DNA of 64,000 nucleotides from Fervidobacterium_A thailandense (GTDB taxonomy: Bacteria; Thermotogota; Thermotogae; Thermotogales; Fervidobacteriaceae): assembly GCF_041505935.1 (NCBI RefSeq), contig NZ_CP140110.1. One strand, written 5' to 3'. The notes beneath the pieces are model-generated. The model made no database searches, was not told the DNA's origin, and worked only from the letters and a program-made list of their open reading frames with translations. This document shows positions 51,306-60,565 of the stretch, in pieces. Made by a program: the position numbers and the translations under genes. Position 1 is the first letter of the stretch; each line of letters starts with the position of its first letter.

Positions 51306-52222
51306 CACTTTTCACCTCTGATTAGTTCGGAGATGTTCAGTAATGATAGTTTATTCGAGCTATCGAGAACAAAAATACGTTTCGCTTGTGGTAGTACCTC
51401 CTGAAGGGTTGAAAGTTTTAAGCGGACCTTGGTAATTTCCGGTGCACGTTTGTATTCGTTGAGTACGGCGAGATACCTTTGCGTCTCACCTTCGGCTTTT
51501 AGGATTTGCTGTTGTGCGTATGATTGAGCTTCGAGGATGATCTTTTGAGCCTCACCTTCGACCTTAGGAATCAGATTGTTTGCGTATTTGTTGGCTTCGT
51601 TTATGTACCTTTCTTTATCCTGCTTTGCGTTGTTTACGTCGTCAAAAGCCTCGACGACCTCTTTCGGAGGCACAACTTCCTGGAGTAGTAAGTTCACTAT
51701 TTGAATGCCCGAATCGTACTGATCGAGTAATTTCTGAACGATGCTGAGACATTCTTCGGCTACAGTCTCACGCTCCGAGGTTAGTATCTCATCGACCGTT
51801 CTTTTTGAGATTCTGTCCCTCAGAGCGGCTTCGGTTGTGAACTTGACAAGATACTCCGGTGAACGAATGTTAAACGCAAACTTCACGGGATCAGAAACCC
51901 TGTAAGAAACGACCGCTTCGACACTGACTATGTTTCCATCCCCTGTGAGCATAAGGGCTTCGAGTTCCGAAGATTCATATTTTCTATCTCCCACCGTCCT
52001 GAAGCCTATCTCCTCTTTCCTGATGCTCTGTACGTCCACGATCACGTGGGACTGGAATGGAAACGGAGCACGGACGTGAAAACCTGGTCCAACGACCGAC
52101 GTGAACTTCCCAAAGGTTTTAATCAAGGCAACTTGGGATGGATTTACCTGAAAGAAACCGGTTGCAAAATAAAGAAAAACCACGGTAATTAATACCAGTG
52201 TAAGTATTAGCTTTTTTCTCAC
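51305..52222 (-). CDS. hflK: FtsH protease activity modulator HflK
   Basis: A 305-residue SPFH protein with an N-terminal membrane helix, NPSQVALIKTFGKFTSVVGPGFHVRAPFP, LTGDGNIVSVEAVVSYRV and DPVKF...EAALRDRI, typical of HflK, followed by a long coiled coil. The C-terminus is not the glycine-rich tail of enterobacterial HflK. Partner of HflC; ftsH is not in the window. GTG start. Translationally coupled to hflC by a one-base overlap region. Confidence 0.92.
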   Translation of the reverse strand: MRKKLILTLVLITVVFLYFATGFFQVNPSQVALIKTFGKFTSVVGPGFHVRAPFPFQSHVIVDVQSIRKEEIGFRTVGDRKYESSELEALMLTGDGNIVSVEAVVSYRVSDPVKFAFNIRSPEYLVKFTTEAALRDRISKRTVDEILTSERETVAEECLSIVQKLLDQYDSGIQIVNLLLQEVVPPKEVVEAFDDVNNAKQDKERYINEANKYANNLIPKVEGEAQKIILEAQSYAQQQILKAEGETQRYLAVLNEYKRAPEITKVRLKLSTLQEVLPQAKRIFVLDSSNKLSLLNISELIRGEK

Positions 52223-52280
52223 GATTTCACTCCTCCCGCAATTTCGGTGGCTTTAACTTGTCTACCAGGTTTTTGAATAC

Positions 52281-52757
52281 TCAATAGTGATATCGCTCGT
52301 TCTTAATTATTTTGAAAGCCCTAAACAGTTGTTCGAGAAGTATGACGACGCAAAATTCGTGTGTGAACGTCATCTTCGAAAGTTCGATGATAGACCGAGC
52401 TTCTCGTTTCAACGTTTCGTCCACTCCAACCGGCCCACCGATGACGAACACAAGCTCCTTTTTTCCGGGGATGTGTTGACTTATAAGCTCGGCAAATTCC
52501 TCACTTGTTAGTTGCCTGCCACCCAGATCAATGAGGATGTAACTTCGCCCGCGAAGTCTTTTTTGAATATGTTCAGCCTCACGTTTTTTGATAACCGAAG
52601 GATTTTCCACATTCACATCTCCGCCAAGGTTGACAAATGAAACGTTGACGTTGACGTACCTGTCGAGCCTGTCCAGGTAATACTCGTACGCTGGCAACAG
52701 GTGTGCTGAGATCTTGCCGGGGACGATGATTTCGACGTTCAGCTCGTACACCTCCAT
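52281..52757 (-). CDS. rlmH: 23S rRNA (pseudouridine1915-N3)-methyltransferase
   Basis: A SPOUT methyltransferase of about 153-158 residues. GGPVGVDETLKREARSIIELSKMTFTHEFCVVILLEQLFRAFKII and the final NERYHY are the RlmH knot signature. Start is uncertain. ATG at 52757 is listed, but its ribosome site is weak, whereas GGAGGTG lies 6 nt before a CTG at 52742 where the sequence LNVEIIVPGKI aligns with the normal RlmH N-terminus. It closely follows the NYN gene. Confidence 0.93.
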   Translation of the reverse strand: MEVYELNVEIIVPGKISAHLLPAYEYYLDRLDRYVNVNVSFVNLGGDVNVENPSVIKKREAEHIQKRLRGRSYILIDLGGRQLTSEEFAELISQHIPGKKELVFVIGGPVGVDETLKREARSIIELSKMTFTHEFCVVILLEQLFRAFKIIKNERYHY

Positions 52758-52773
52758 TTTCATCACTTTTTCA

Positions 52774-54048
52774 TTACTTGGGAGTGTAAAAGTAAACGTT
52801 GCCGAGCTCCGTGATCTCTTCGCTTTTGATGAGATGCTCAATGCAAGCATCGAAGAGTGCTTGATCGTTTGAAAAAACAAGTTCTTTTATATAGTCCAGT
52901 TCGTCCCTGAAAATGAAAGTGTGCGACAACACACGCTTCACAAAGTATGAGAAGGTGCAAACTTTTAAATCTTCAAGTTCGCAAACAATCTTTGCCGGTG
53001 TGGAATAGGAAATGTAGTCGCTGTCATCGATTCCTTTCAGGCATCCACTTCGTTTAATCGCTTCCAGATAACTTTTGAACTCCGCTGACGATAGCTTAAA
53101 TTCATTTTGTTGAACTTGGTTCAGTGACTTAACTCTTCCGTTAACAAAAGCTCTGTACACTTTTTCGATAAAGCTGAGTAAGCTGGTGTACTCGACGGGA
53201 TACTTTTCAAGGATGGTCGAGAAGAATGCCTTGTTTCTCACGACGTTGTACGTGTTGTCCTGTTTTTCCAAGATCCCATCGTGAACGAGAATCTCCAGTG
53301 CCGTTTTTAAATCCGAGAGGCTCACGTGGTGCGCTTTGGATAGGACGGGCAAATTTTCCTCCGAAAGCATGCCGAAAATAGCCTCTTTAATGAGGAGTAG
53401 TTTAAGATCCTTGATTTTCTCGGGACGTTCGACTTTGCGTTCGTATATCGTGTCCACAAGTTCGTTCATCGTCTCGCAACCATACTTGTTCGGGTTGACA
53501 TTGAACGCGTGAAGAAACCGCGAGATGTTTTCAACGGTGAACTCTTTTCCAGAACGCTTCAGGAAGATTTCCAGCTCCTCGGAGAGTCGGTCGATGGGGT
53601 CTGTGAGTTTCTCACTCTTGACGATATCCTCGTATGGAATGAAAAGATCCACAGCGGAGACAAGTTCGTAACTGGTTGATTTCATCCTAGCAAGCGCGAT
53701 CACACGTTTGCCATAAGACTTGAGCTTGTACACCAGTGCTGTGAAATCCGCGTCCCCAGTCACAAGAAAGAACGTATCTATGACCTTGTTGTGCAGCGCA
53801 ATTTCAATACAATCAACTGCTAAGCGGATATCGTTACCTTTCTTGTTCGGAAGAAACTCCGCTTCTGGGATTTCAACCAGTTCAATTCCGTAATTATAGA
53901 GGATGAACGCCGCCATTCGGTTCTTCGACCAGGAACCGTAAGCCTTCCCACCGGCGATCCTACCGTGTTTCAGGGCTTCGCTGTAAACTAATTGCACATC
54001 GACGGGTTGATTCTGGAAGTCAAACATGATGTAAAGGTTTGAGTTCAC
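52774..54048 (-). CDS. NYN (LabA/DUF88) domain protein with winged-helix-like C-terminal repeats
   Basis: A 424-residue protein. Residues 1-145 form a NYN/PIN-like nuclease domain with the acidic residues expected: Asp in IMFDFQN, KGNDIRLAVDCIEIA, VTGDADFTALVYKL and the final VSAVDLFIP. The C-terminal 270 residues contain several winged-helix-like units (EFTVENISRFLHAF; VSLSDLKTALEILVHDGILEKQDNTYNV; LSSAEFKSYLEAIKRSG), recalling nucleases that read RNA through HTH modules. RNase activity is inference from the family. GTG start with GGGTGGGAAG. It lies in a run of RNA/ribosome modification genes. Confidence 0.85.
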   Translation of the reverse strand: MNSNLYIMFDFQNQPVDVQLVYSEALKHGRIAGGKAYGSWSKNRMAAFILYNYGIELVEIPEAEFLPNKKGNDIRLAVDCIEIALHNKVIDTFFLVTGDADFTALVYKLKSYGKRVIALARMKSTSYELVSAVDLFIPYEDIVKSEKLTDPIDRLSEELEIFLKRSGKEFTVENISRFLHAFNVNPNKYGCETMNELVDTIYERKVERPEKIKDLKLLLIKEAIFGMLSEENLPVLSKAHHVSLSDLKTALEILVHDGILEKQDNTYNVVRNKAFFSTILEKYPVEYTSLLSFIEKVYRAFVNGRVKSLNQVQQNEFKLSSAEFKSYLEAIKRSGCLKGIDDSDYISYSTPAKIVCELEDLKVCTFSYFVKRVLSHTFIFRDELDYIKELVFSNDQALFDACIEHLIKSEEITELGNVYFYTPK

Positions 54049-54061
54049 AACTTCCCACCCC

Positions 54062-54577
54062 TCATATTGTGAATTTTGCGCAGTGGCCGTTGGAGCACTC
54101 CTTCTGTGATATCATCCCGTATACTATCTCCCCGATAGGATTATCAACACCGGCTAAGAAATCGGCCAGATGCAGGTGAAGACATTTCAGCTTGGTCAAT
54201 TCCTTTATACCACCACTCCCCACCTGGTTCAAAACCACTTCCCAGTGCTTATCCTCCCCTTTCAGAAGCGCGGAACGTTTTTTTCGAACCTCGTCGTGAG
54301 CGTTCAACAATCTCCTTTGAATTTCAGCGTCTTGTTGTACTAAAACCTCCAACTTTGATATGTAGCCCTGTTCCTCGAGGTGTGATACTTCCCTCAGAAG
54401 GTGCGGACAGGTGAGGTAGTGGATGGTGGGAAAAGGCGTGTTCTCGCGGACTGGGTAACTCAATATAACGACGGGGAAGTTGAAAGAACAGTACTTGATT
54501 ACCTTCAAGAAGTTTGTGATTTTACGCTCGAGTTGACGTTCGACTATCTTTAAATCTCTATCACCAACGCACTCCAT
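54062..54577 (-). CDS. DUF501 domain protein
   Basis: A 171-residue protein. The family marks are visible: DLKIVERQLERK at the N-terminus, TIHYLTCPHLLREVSHLEEQGYI, GSGGIKELTKLKCLHLHLADFLAG and a C-terminal CSNGHCAKF cysteine pair. DUF501 has no established function; in other bacteria it often lies near eno/ftsB or ppx. The first 28 bases overlap the end of prmA, so the two are coupled. Confidence 0.88.
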   Translation of the reverse strand: MECVGDRDLKIVERQLERKITNFLKVIKYCSFNFPVVILSYPVRENTPFPTIHYLTCPHLLREVSHLEEQGYISKLEVLVQQDAEIQRRLLNAHDEVRKKRSALLKGEDKHWEVVLNQVGSGGIKELTKLKCLHLHLADFLAGVDNPIGEIVYGMISQKECSNGHCAKFTI

Positions 54578-55350
54578 TCGTCCATCACCATCTGATCCAC
54601 GATTTTGTATCCTTCAAAGAGGTACAATTTTTGCGTTATAATTCCAGAAAGGATCACCAAACCATTCGGTTTTAAGAATCTTTTCGCCTCTTTGAGCGCC
54701 TCGACCAATACCTCGGCAACGATGTTCGAGACGATTATATCGAACTGTCCCTCCACGTTGGAGAACAGCTCGGACTGTCTAACATCTACATCAACGTTGT
54801 TTCGAAGCGCGTTTTCCTTGGCTACCTCGACGGCCAAGGGATCGTTGTCAACGGCTACGACTCGCCGCGCTCCGAGCTTTTTTGAGAGTATCGCGAGTAT
54901 TCCACTTCCGCAACCCAAATCCAAGACGTCCATTCCTGGATACAGGTACTTTTTCAAAAATAAAGCGCACATTTTTGTTGTTTGGTGTAATCCTGTCCCG
55001 AAGGCGAGCCCTTGCGGGATTTTCAACACGATCTTGCCACTGGGTACTCTTAATTCATGATCTCCAGGATCGACGATTACGTCAGGAATCATTTCGAAGG
55101 GCTCAGTCACAATATTCCTCAACCAATCTTCGGGTCTACTCTCCCTTGTTCCAATGTACATAAGTCCGAGGTCCTCCAGCGTCGAAATTAACACTCCCTC
55201 TGACTCGTCTAATGGTAAAACAACAGCGAGGACCTTACCCTCGCTGCTATCGGAAATATAGTAATCGTACTCCCCGTAAAGTTCCTCATCTACCAATTCC
55301 GTCAGTTCATCCCTGAAAGCAAATAGAATCTCCTTGAACGTTTTACTCAG
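54550..55350 (-). CDS. prmA: Ribosomal protein L11 methyltransferase
   Basis: A SAM-dependent trimethylase of ribosomal protein L11: GLAFGTGLHQTTKMCALFL, VLDLGCGSGILAILSKKLGA, AVDNDPLAVEVAKENA and IVSNIVAEVLVEAL are present. The first conventional start is TTG at 55296 (248 residues), with no ribosome site and a missing first strand. The frame is open upstream and encodes SKTFKEILFAFRDELTELV, which matches the usual PrmA N-terminus; a CTG at 55350 has GAGGAGGG six nt before it. I therefore place the start at CTG 55350 (266 residues, the normal length). Confidence 0.9.
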   Translation of the reverse strand: MSKTFKEILFAFRDELTELVDEELYGEYDYYISDSSEGKVLAVVLPLDESEGVLISTLEDLGLMYIGTRESRPEDWLRNIVTEPFEMIPDVIVDPGDHELRVPSGKIVLKIPQGLAFGTGLHQTTKMCALFLKKYLYPGMDVLDLGCGSGILAILSKKLGARRVVAVDNDPLAVEVAKENALRNNVDVDVRQSELFSNVEGQFDIIVSNIVAEVLVEALKEAKRFLKPNGLVILSGIITQKLYLFEGYKIVDQMVMDEWSALVIEI

Positions 55351-56140
55351 AAAAGACCCTCCTCATGACGTACGTGTTCGTTCTCGGTAAGTACGCAATC
55401 GGATCGTTTGCCTCACCGTATTTACGTACCTCAAAATGCAGATGTGGACCTGTGGAAGTACCCGTATTTCCGGACCTGGCAATGAAATCACCTTTTTCCA
55501 CTCTTAGCCCAACGTAAACGTTAATTTTTGAAAGATGGGCATAGTAGGTTTCGTAATCACCGTGGTCAATGATGATCAAGTTACCGTATCCGCTCATCCA
55601 ACCAGCGTATTTGACCGTCCCTGACCTTGCAGCAAAAACCGGTGTTCCTTCAGGTACCTTTATATCAATCCCCGTGTGAAAGAGTGTTCTACCGTAAATG
55701 GGATGTATTCTCCAACCGAACTCGGAGGTTATCCTACCATAAACGGGCCAAATAAAATCAGTGAGCTGAGTGAAAGAGGTGTTCACCTTACCTACTGGTA
55801 CAAATACTTGCTTACCCGCTGTCAGCTGAGTTCCTATGGATGGATTAACAGCAACGATCTCATTTACATCAAGAAAAAAATACCTCGCCAAATCGGAGAT
55901 TGTCATCTTTTCGGGCACTTTGTACATGATTCCCGGGACAAGAGGAATGTTTAACGTATTCCCAACCTTCAGTGTCGTTGGGGAAAGCCCCGGATTCCAG
56001 TCAATAAGTATAGGGATAGGAATTCCAAAATTTTTCGATAGTTCGTACAGTGTGTCCCCCTTCTGAACGGTGTATTTTATATAGAACGAGAACGCCATTG
56101 TAATCGCTAACAGAAAATATAGTACAATTATCTTCTTCAT
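55343..56140 (-). CDS. LysM-domain M23 family metallopeptidase
   Basis: A 265-residue secreted peptidoglycan endopeptidase. A signal peptide (about residues 1-17) is followed by a LysM domain (YTVQKGDTLYELSKNFGIPIPILIDWNPG), a second LysM-like unit (YKVPEKMTISDLARYF), and an M23 domain with zinc ligands in FHTGIDIKV and GPHLHFEV, preceded by GWRIHPIYG. Cleaves cell-wall cross-links during growth. ATG with GGAGGGG upstream and a clear promoter at 56238. Confidence 0.94.
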   Translation of the reverse strand: MKKIIVLYFLLAITMAFSFYIKYTVQKGDTLYELSKNFGIPIPILIDWNPGLSPTTLKVGNTLNIPLVPGIMYKVPEKMTISDLARYFFLDVNEIVAVNPSIGTQLTAGKQVFVPVGKVNTSFTQLTDFIWPVYGRITSEFGWRIHPIYGRTLFHTGIDIKVPEGTPVFAARSGTVKYAGWMSGYGNLIIIDHGDYETYYAHLSKINVYVGLRVEKGDFIARSGNTGTSTGPHLHFEVRKYGEANDPIAYLPRTNTYVMRRVFSE

Positions 56141-56237
56141 CTTAGCCCCTCCCTCCCATTGCTATTATTTGTACCTTGGATATGGAAATCTGTTCTTAAA
56201 GTGTGTATCCAAAAACTTGTTACATAAACCGCTGAAT

Positions 56238-56265
56238 ATTTTACCACAAAATTTTCGTTTGTCAA
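56238..56265 (-). promoter_or_regulatory. Promoter of the M23 peptidase operon
   Basis: On the minus strand, TTGACA (56260-56265), 16-bp spacer ending TGG, and TAAAAT (56238-56243). Good -35 and extended -10. The leader to the ATG is about 90 nt and I see no structured element in it. Confidence 0.8.
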
Positions 56266-56307
56266 AACCTTTGCTTGAAACCGCGGGAAAATTTTTCTCA
56301 AAACGCA

Positions 56308-58188
56308 TTATTTCTTAACATAAGACAACAAAGCCAACACATCCGCCGGGGTTACCCCCGGAATTCGCATCGCTTGACCCACAGAGAAAGGTTTGATCTT
56401 CGACAACTTTTCCCTTGCTTCCGTCGAGAGGTTCGGTACTTTGCTGAAATCTACGTTTACGAGAGGAACATCCTCGTATTCCTTGAAAATCTTCACTTGC
56501 TCAAGCATTGCTTTGATATATCCTTCGTATTTTAGTTCGATTTCAACCTCTTGGATAACTTCCGGATCGGAAATAGGTTCGGGATCGAGGAGCGATAGCG
56601 ATTGGTAACTTACCTCCGGTCTTCTTAGTAATTTTGCGAGCCTTGTGCCTTCTGAAATCGGTGCCGTTCCCAAGCTCACGAGAATTTCGTTAACCTGCGG
56701 ACTCGCGGGAACTTTCACGTTTTCAAGCCTTTCGAGATGGTATTTCACGTCATTTTCAAGCGCTACTACTTTATCGTAAAACCACCTCGGGATCAAACCG
56801 ATTTCGTAGCCGTATTTCGAAAGTCTTAGGTGTGCGTTGTCGTGCCTTAAAAGTAAACGGTATTCCGCCCTTGAAGAAAGTAATCTGTACGGTTCGTCGA
56901 CACCTTTTGTAACAAGGTCATCGATTAGTACACCTATGTAACTTTCGTACCTTTTCGGTACAAAGGGAGCCTCTCCCCTCAACTTTAATGCGGCGTTGAT
57001 ACCGGCGATTAACCCTTGTGCCGCGGCTTCTTCGTAACCACTCGTACCGTTTATCTGACCGGCAAAGTAGAGTCCTTCTACGAGTTTTGACTCAAGCGAT
57101 GGGTAAAGTTGCGTTGGATCTATATAGTCGTACTCCACTGCGTAGGCAGGCCTGACGATCACCACGTTCTCAAGACCAGGAATAGTTCTTAACATCTGAA
57201 TTTGAGCAGCGTACGGAAGACTCGTCGATAAGCCGTTTAAGTAGTACTCCTCGGTATCCCTTCCCTCCGGTTCAACGAACACCTGATGGCTATCGCGTTC
57301 GAATTTGACGACTTTATCCTCAATTGAAGGACAGTACCTTGGACCCTTTCCTTCGATGAGTTTAACTTCTCCATAGAGTGGTGAGTAGATGAGATAATCC
57401 CGAATAATCTTGTGCGTTTCCGGTGTGGTGTGAGTGAGCCAGCAAGGGTAATCTTTTGGTAGGATACGTGGCTCGTTGAAGTAGGAAAATGCCCAAGGTT
57501 TGTCGTCGGTGTCTTGCCTGGCCATCTTTGAGAAATCTATGCTCTTTTTGTAAACTCGAGCGGGGGTGCCTGTTTTAAAACGCCCCACCTTGAAGCCGAG
57601 TTCTATCAGCGATTCTGTCAAACCTTTTGCGGAGAAGTCACCCATACGCCCGGCTTCGAATGTTTCGCGTCCAACGAAGATCTTCCCGCGTAGGAACGTG
57701 CCAGTAGTGAGAATCACCGCGCGAGCCCTGTAATCGATTCCGAGAGCGTCAACAAGTCCAACGACTTTTCCATTCTCAACCAAGATTCTCTTTGCAATTC
57801 CGTATCGGAGCACCAAATTGTCCTGGAGTTCAAGCTTGCGCTTCATGGTTCTTGAGTAAGAGTACTTGTCGATCTGAGCACGCAAGGCTTGAACCGCAGG
57901 TCCTTTGCTCGTGTTGAGCATCCGGACATTTATCATTGTCTCGTCGGTTGTTTTTGCCATTTCACCACCGAGCGCATCAATTTCTCTAACAACTATACCC
58001 TTTGCTGAGCCACCAATTGCAGGATTACAAGAAGCCCAGGCAACGTTGTCGGGGTTCCCGGTTAGCAACAACGTGCGAAACCCCAGTCTTGCGGTGGCAA
58101 GTGCGGCCTCCACACCCGCGTGGCCAGCACCCACAACGATTACGTCAAACGAGTAATCGTCATCAGGTCGAACAAAAAACGTCGCCAT
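56308..58188 (-). CDS. mnmG: tRNA uridine-5-carboxymethylaminomethyl(34) synthesis enzyme MnmG
   Basis: A 626-residue FAD enzyme that with MnmE modifies wobble uridine. FDVIVVGAGHAGVEAALATARLG, CNPAIGGSAKGIVVREIDALGGEM, FKTGTPARVYKKSIDF and the C-terminal GVTPADVLALLSYVKK are diagnostic. The ATG at 58188 has GGAAGGTG 7 nt upstream; the frame extends six codons further. mnmE is not in the window. No terminator is apparent before the next promoter at 56.24 kb. Confidence 0.97.
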   Translation of the reverse strand: MATFFVRPDDDYSFDVIVVGAGHAGVEAALATARLGFRTLLLTGNPDNVAWASCNPAIGGSAKGIVVREIDALGGEMAKTTDETMINVRMLNTSKGPAVQALRAQIDKYSYSRTMKRKLELQDNLVLRYGIAKRILVENGKVVGLVDALGIDYRARAVILTTGTFLRGKIFVGRETFEAGRMGDFSAKGLTESLIELGFKVGRFKTGTPARVYKKSIDFSKMARQDTDDKPWAFSYFNEPRILPKDYPCWLTHTTPETHKIIRDYLIYSPLYGEVKLIEGKGPRYCPSIEDKVVKFERDSHQVFVEPEGRDTEEYYLNGLSTSLPYAAQIQMLRTIPGLENVVIVRPAYAVEYDYIDPTQLYPSLESKLVEGLYFAGQINGTSGYEEAAAQGLIAGINAALKLRGEAPFVPKRYESYIGVLIDDLVTKGVDEPYRLLSSRAEYRLLLRHDNAHLRLSKYGYEIGLIPRWFYDKVVALENDVKYHLERLENVKVPASPQVNEILVSLGTAPISEGTRLAKLLRRPEVSYQSLSLLDPEPISDPEVIQEVEIELKYEGYIKAMLEQVKIFKEYEDVPLVNVDFSKVPNLSTEAREKLSKIKPFSVGQAMRIPGVTPADVLALLSYVKK

Positions 58189-58219
58189 TACAAGACACCT
58201 TCCCAACTAAAGATTAAAC

Positions 58220-59536
58220 TTAAGAGAGAGGCAGATTGCCGTAAGCCACTTCACCGTTAACGAAAACCGCAACAGGATTACTCTTAAACGGATCTTCTTC
58301 GTAAACGCAAAAGTCGGCCAAATAACCGGCTTCCAACCTACCAGCCTTAAAGCCGGCCATTCGTGATCCCGCTTCAGTGTACAACTTCACGGCATCCGAT
58401 AAGCTGAATCCAAGCTTCAGTGCGTGTTCGATCACGTAACGTGGATCAGCCGGTGAGACTGGGGAGTCCGTTGAGAACGCAATTGAAAATCCTGATTGAA
58501 ACATCTGTAAAAATGGATAAGCTAACTCGTAATGTGCGTACTTGATCAGACTGATGTCTTCGAAATAAAAATGAGGCTGCACGCTTAGATGGTACGACCT
58601 CAGCCTGCTGAAATCTTTCTCCCTGACGAACTGTACGTGAATTAGTCTGTGCTTATCTTTGACTTCTAATCCTTCGAACGTATCCAGTACCACGTGCAAC
58701 GCCCTGTCACCTATAACGTGCACGCACACCTGCAAACAAGTTCTTTCCGCGAACCGGACTATTTCTTCAAAGTTCTCAGGTAATGTGCACATACCGTTCC
58801 CACCGCTGTCCAGATACGGTTCAAACATGTAAGCAGTTCGAGCCCCAAGTGAACCGTCTGCGAAAACCTTGATACCACCGATTTTGCTGAAACCGAGCTC
58901 TCCAAATTCGTAATTCCACGGTTCGTTTGTACAAAGCTTTTCAAATATTCTAAGCTTGCTTTCGGCTAACAGTTTTTTCAACGTTTCAAACGAGATCCCA
59001 TGGTAATCATCGGAGTGTACTTGCGTCACTCCCAGACTCAGAAACTTCCTAACACCCCTGTTGAAGGCCTCAACGTAGAGTTCATCGCCAAAGTAGCTCC
59101 AAACCCTTTCGAGCTCACCTTCGAAGATCAGATTATCTTCAAACTTGAGGTCTCTTTTAACACGCTCGTTCACCCAAGCTGCATGGCCACACTTTCGAAC
59201 GAGGATAACCGGGATCGGTAGTTTGTTTGCCAGTGTGAGTATCTCGTTCCTTGGAAGCTCCTCCCATCCTCGTGCAAGAATGTACTTTTCAGCGCTCGCA
59301 TTAAGCAAGACCGATTCAAGATTTTCAGAACTCAAGTCATGGAACATTTCAAGCATTCCGGTGCCTATAACGTGTGCATGAGAATCAACAAAACCGGGCA
59401 TGACGAACAGGCCCGTAGCATCAACTACGGGCCCGTCGATTTGTTCGTCCTTAGTTGTAAACTTTGAACCTTTCACATAAACGTTGCCTTTCTGAAAGTT
59501 AGCGCCGTTCCAAACCAGACAGTTTTTCAGCACCAT
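58220..59536 (-). CDS. Amidohydrolase family protein (YtcJ-like)
   Basis: A 438-residue metal-dependent hydrolase of the amidohydrolase 3 group. MPGFVDSHAHVIG supplies the HxH metal pair, VCVHVIGDRALHVV a His, and STDSPVSPADPRYVIEHAL the catalytic Asp; the beta-sandwich ends (VLKNCLVWNGANF and LADFCVYEEDPFKSNPVAVFVNGE) are normal. The substrate is unknown. ATG at 59536 overlaps the region just after the pfkA stop and lacks a clear ribosome site, so it may rely on translational coupling. Confidence 0.9.
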   Translation of the reverse strand: MVLKNCLVWNGANFQKGNVYVKGSKFTTKDEQIDGPVVDATGLFVMPGFVDSHAHVIGTGMLEMFHDLSSENLESVLLNASAEKYILARGWEELPRNEILTLANKLPIPVILVRKCGHAAWVNERVKRDLKFEDNLIFEGELERVWSYFGDELYVEAFNRGVRKFLSLGVTQVHSDDYHGISFETLKKLLAESKLRIFEKLCTNEPWNYEFGELGFSKIGGIKVFADGSLGARTAYMFEPYLDSGGNGMCTLPENFEEIVRFAERTCLQVCVHVIGDRALHVVLDTFEGLEVKDKHRLIHVQFVREKDFSRLRSYHLSVQPHFYFEDISLIKYAHYELAYPFLQMFQSGFSIAFSTDSPVSPADPRYVIEHALKLGFSLSDAVKLYTEAGSRMAGFKAGRLEAGYLADFCVYEEDPFKSNPVAVFVNGEVAYGNLPLS

Positions 59537-59537
59537 A

Positions 59538-60497
59538 TTACGATAGCAATCCCGCAAGCTCAAGCAAGTGTAGGTCAAGCTTCTTTTTCTCTTTCAAAAC
59601 TTCCGCAAGTGGCACAGTTACGATTTTACCACCTTGGAGTGCGGTCATGACTGATGTCTCACCGTTCAGTAAAGCATCAACTGCAGCAACACCCATTCGG
59701 GATGCCAGTAGCCTGTCAAAGGCTGTTGGTGAACCTCCACGCTGGATGTGACCGAGGATCGTTATCCTTGTTTCGTATCCGATCCTGTGCTCCAGGTGAC
59801 GTGCAACTGTGTAAGCGCTAGCCGCACCTTCCGCAACGACAACGATACAGTTGATCTTGCCCCTTTCGCGTTCTTGGAGCAATCTGTTGCTGAGCTCTTC
59901 GTAGTTTACAGGAACCTCCGGGACGATTATCGCTTCCGCTCCAGTCACCAGTCCACTGACGGTTGCAATGTAACCTGAAGATCTTCCCATAACCTCGATT
60001 ATGAAAGCTCGTTCGTGCGAGCTGGCGGTATCTTTCAATTTTTGTATCGCATCGACCACCGTGTTCAAACAGGTGTCAACTCCGATGCTCATGTCAGTCA
60101 TTGCGATGTCGTTATCGATCGTTCCAGGCACACCGATCACCGGAATCTTCTGCTCTTCGGCCAAGAACATTGCACCGTGCAGACTTCCCTCGCCACCGAT
60201 GACCACAAGACCGTCGATTCCGTGCCTTTTGAGGATTTTAGCAGCTTCCGCCCGAGTCTCTTTCATGACGAACTCTGGGCACCTACTCGTTCTAAGGATA
60301 GTACCACCTTTTTCCATGATACCACCAACGGAGGCAAAGCTCAGCGGTTCGATTTCTTCATCAAGTAAACCCGCGTAACCTCTTTTGATACCGTACACTT
60401 CGAGTCCTTTCTTTATACCGTACCTAACGACAGCGCGAATCGCCGCGTTCATACCTGGTGCGTCGCCACCGCTGGTCATAACCGCTATCCTCTTCAA
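59538..60497 (-). CDS. pfkA: ATP-dependent 6-phosphofructokinase
   Basis: A 319-residue glycolytic kinase, the standard bacterial length. Motifs: MTSGGDAPGMNAAIRAVVRYG, GGEGSLHGAM, the catalytic GTIDNDIAMTDMSIG, MGRSSGYIA and GHIQRGGSPTAFDRLLASRMG. A glycine after GGEG rather than a lysine pattern is consistent with ATP rather than pyrophosphate use, though this is an inference. TTG at 60497 is chosen because GGAGGTG precedes it by 6 nt; the longer frame is rejected. Own promoter at 60566. Confidence 0.96.
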   Translation of the reverse strand: MKRIAVMTSGGDAPGMNAAIRAVVRYGIKKGLEVYGIKRGYAGLLDEEIEPLSFASVGGIMEKGGTILRTSRCPEFVMKETRAEAAKILKRHGIDGLVVIGGEGSLHGAMFLAEEQKIPVIGVPGTIDNDIAMTDMSIGVDTCLNTVVDAIQKLKDTASSHERAFIIEVMGRSSGYIATVSGLVTGAEAIIVPEVPVNYEELSNRLLQERERGKINCIVVVAEGAASAYTVARHLEHRIGYETRITILGHIQRGGSPTAFDRLLASRMGVAAVDALLNGETSVMTALQGGKIVTVPLAEVLKEKKKLDLHLLELAGLLS

Positions 60498-60565
60498 GGT
60501 GAACACCTCCACTTTACGTTGAAATTTCTTGATATTTCTGAAAGACTCCAATTTTTGCGAAGTAA

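Noticed and set aside
56308..58188. Possibility that mnmG and trmFO are paralogous duplicates of one function
   Set aside because: Each carries its own family signatures and length (626 versus 428 residues), so they are distinct enzymes.
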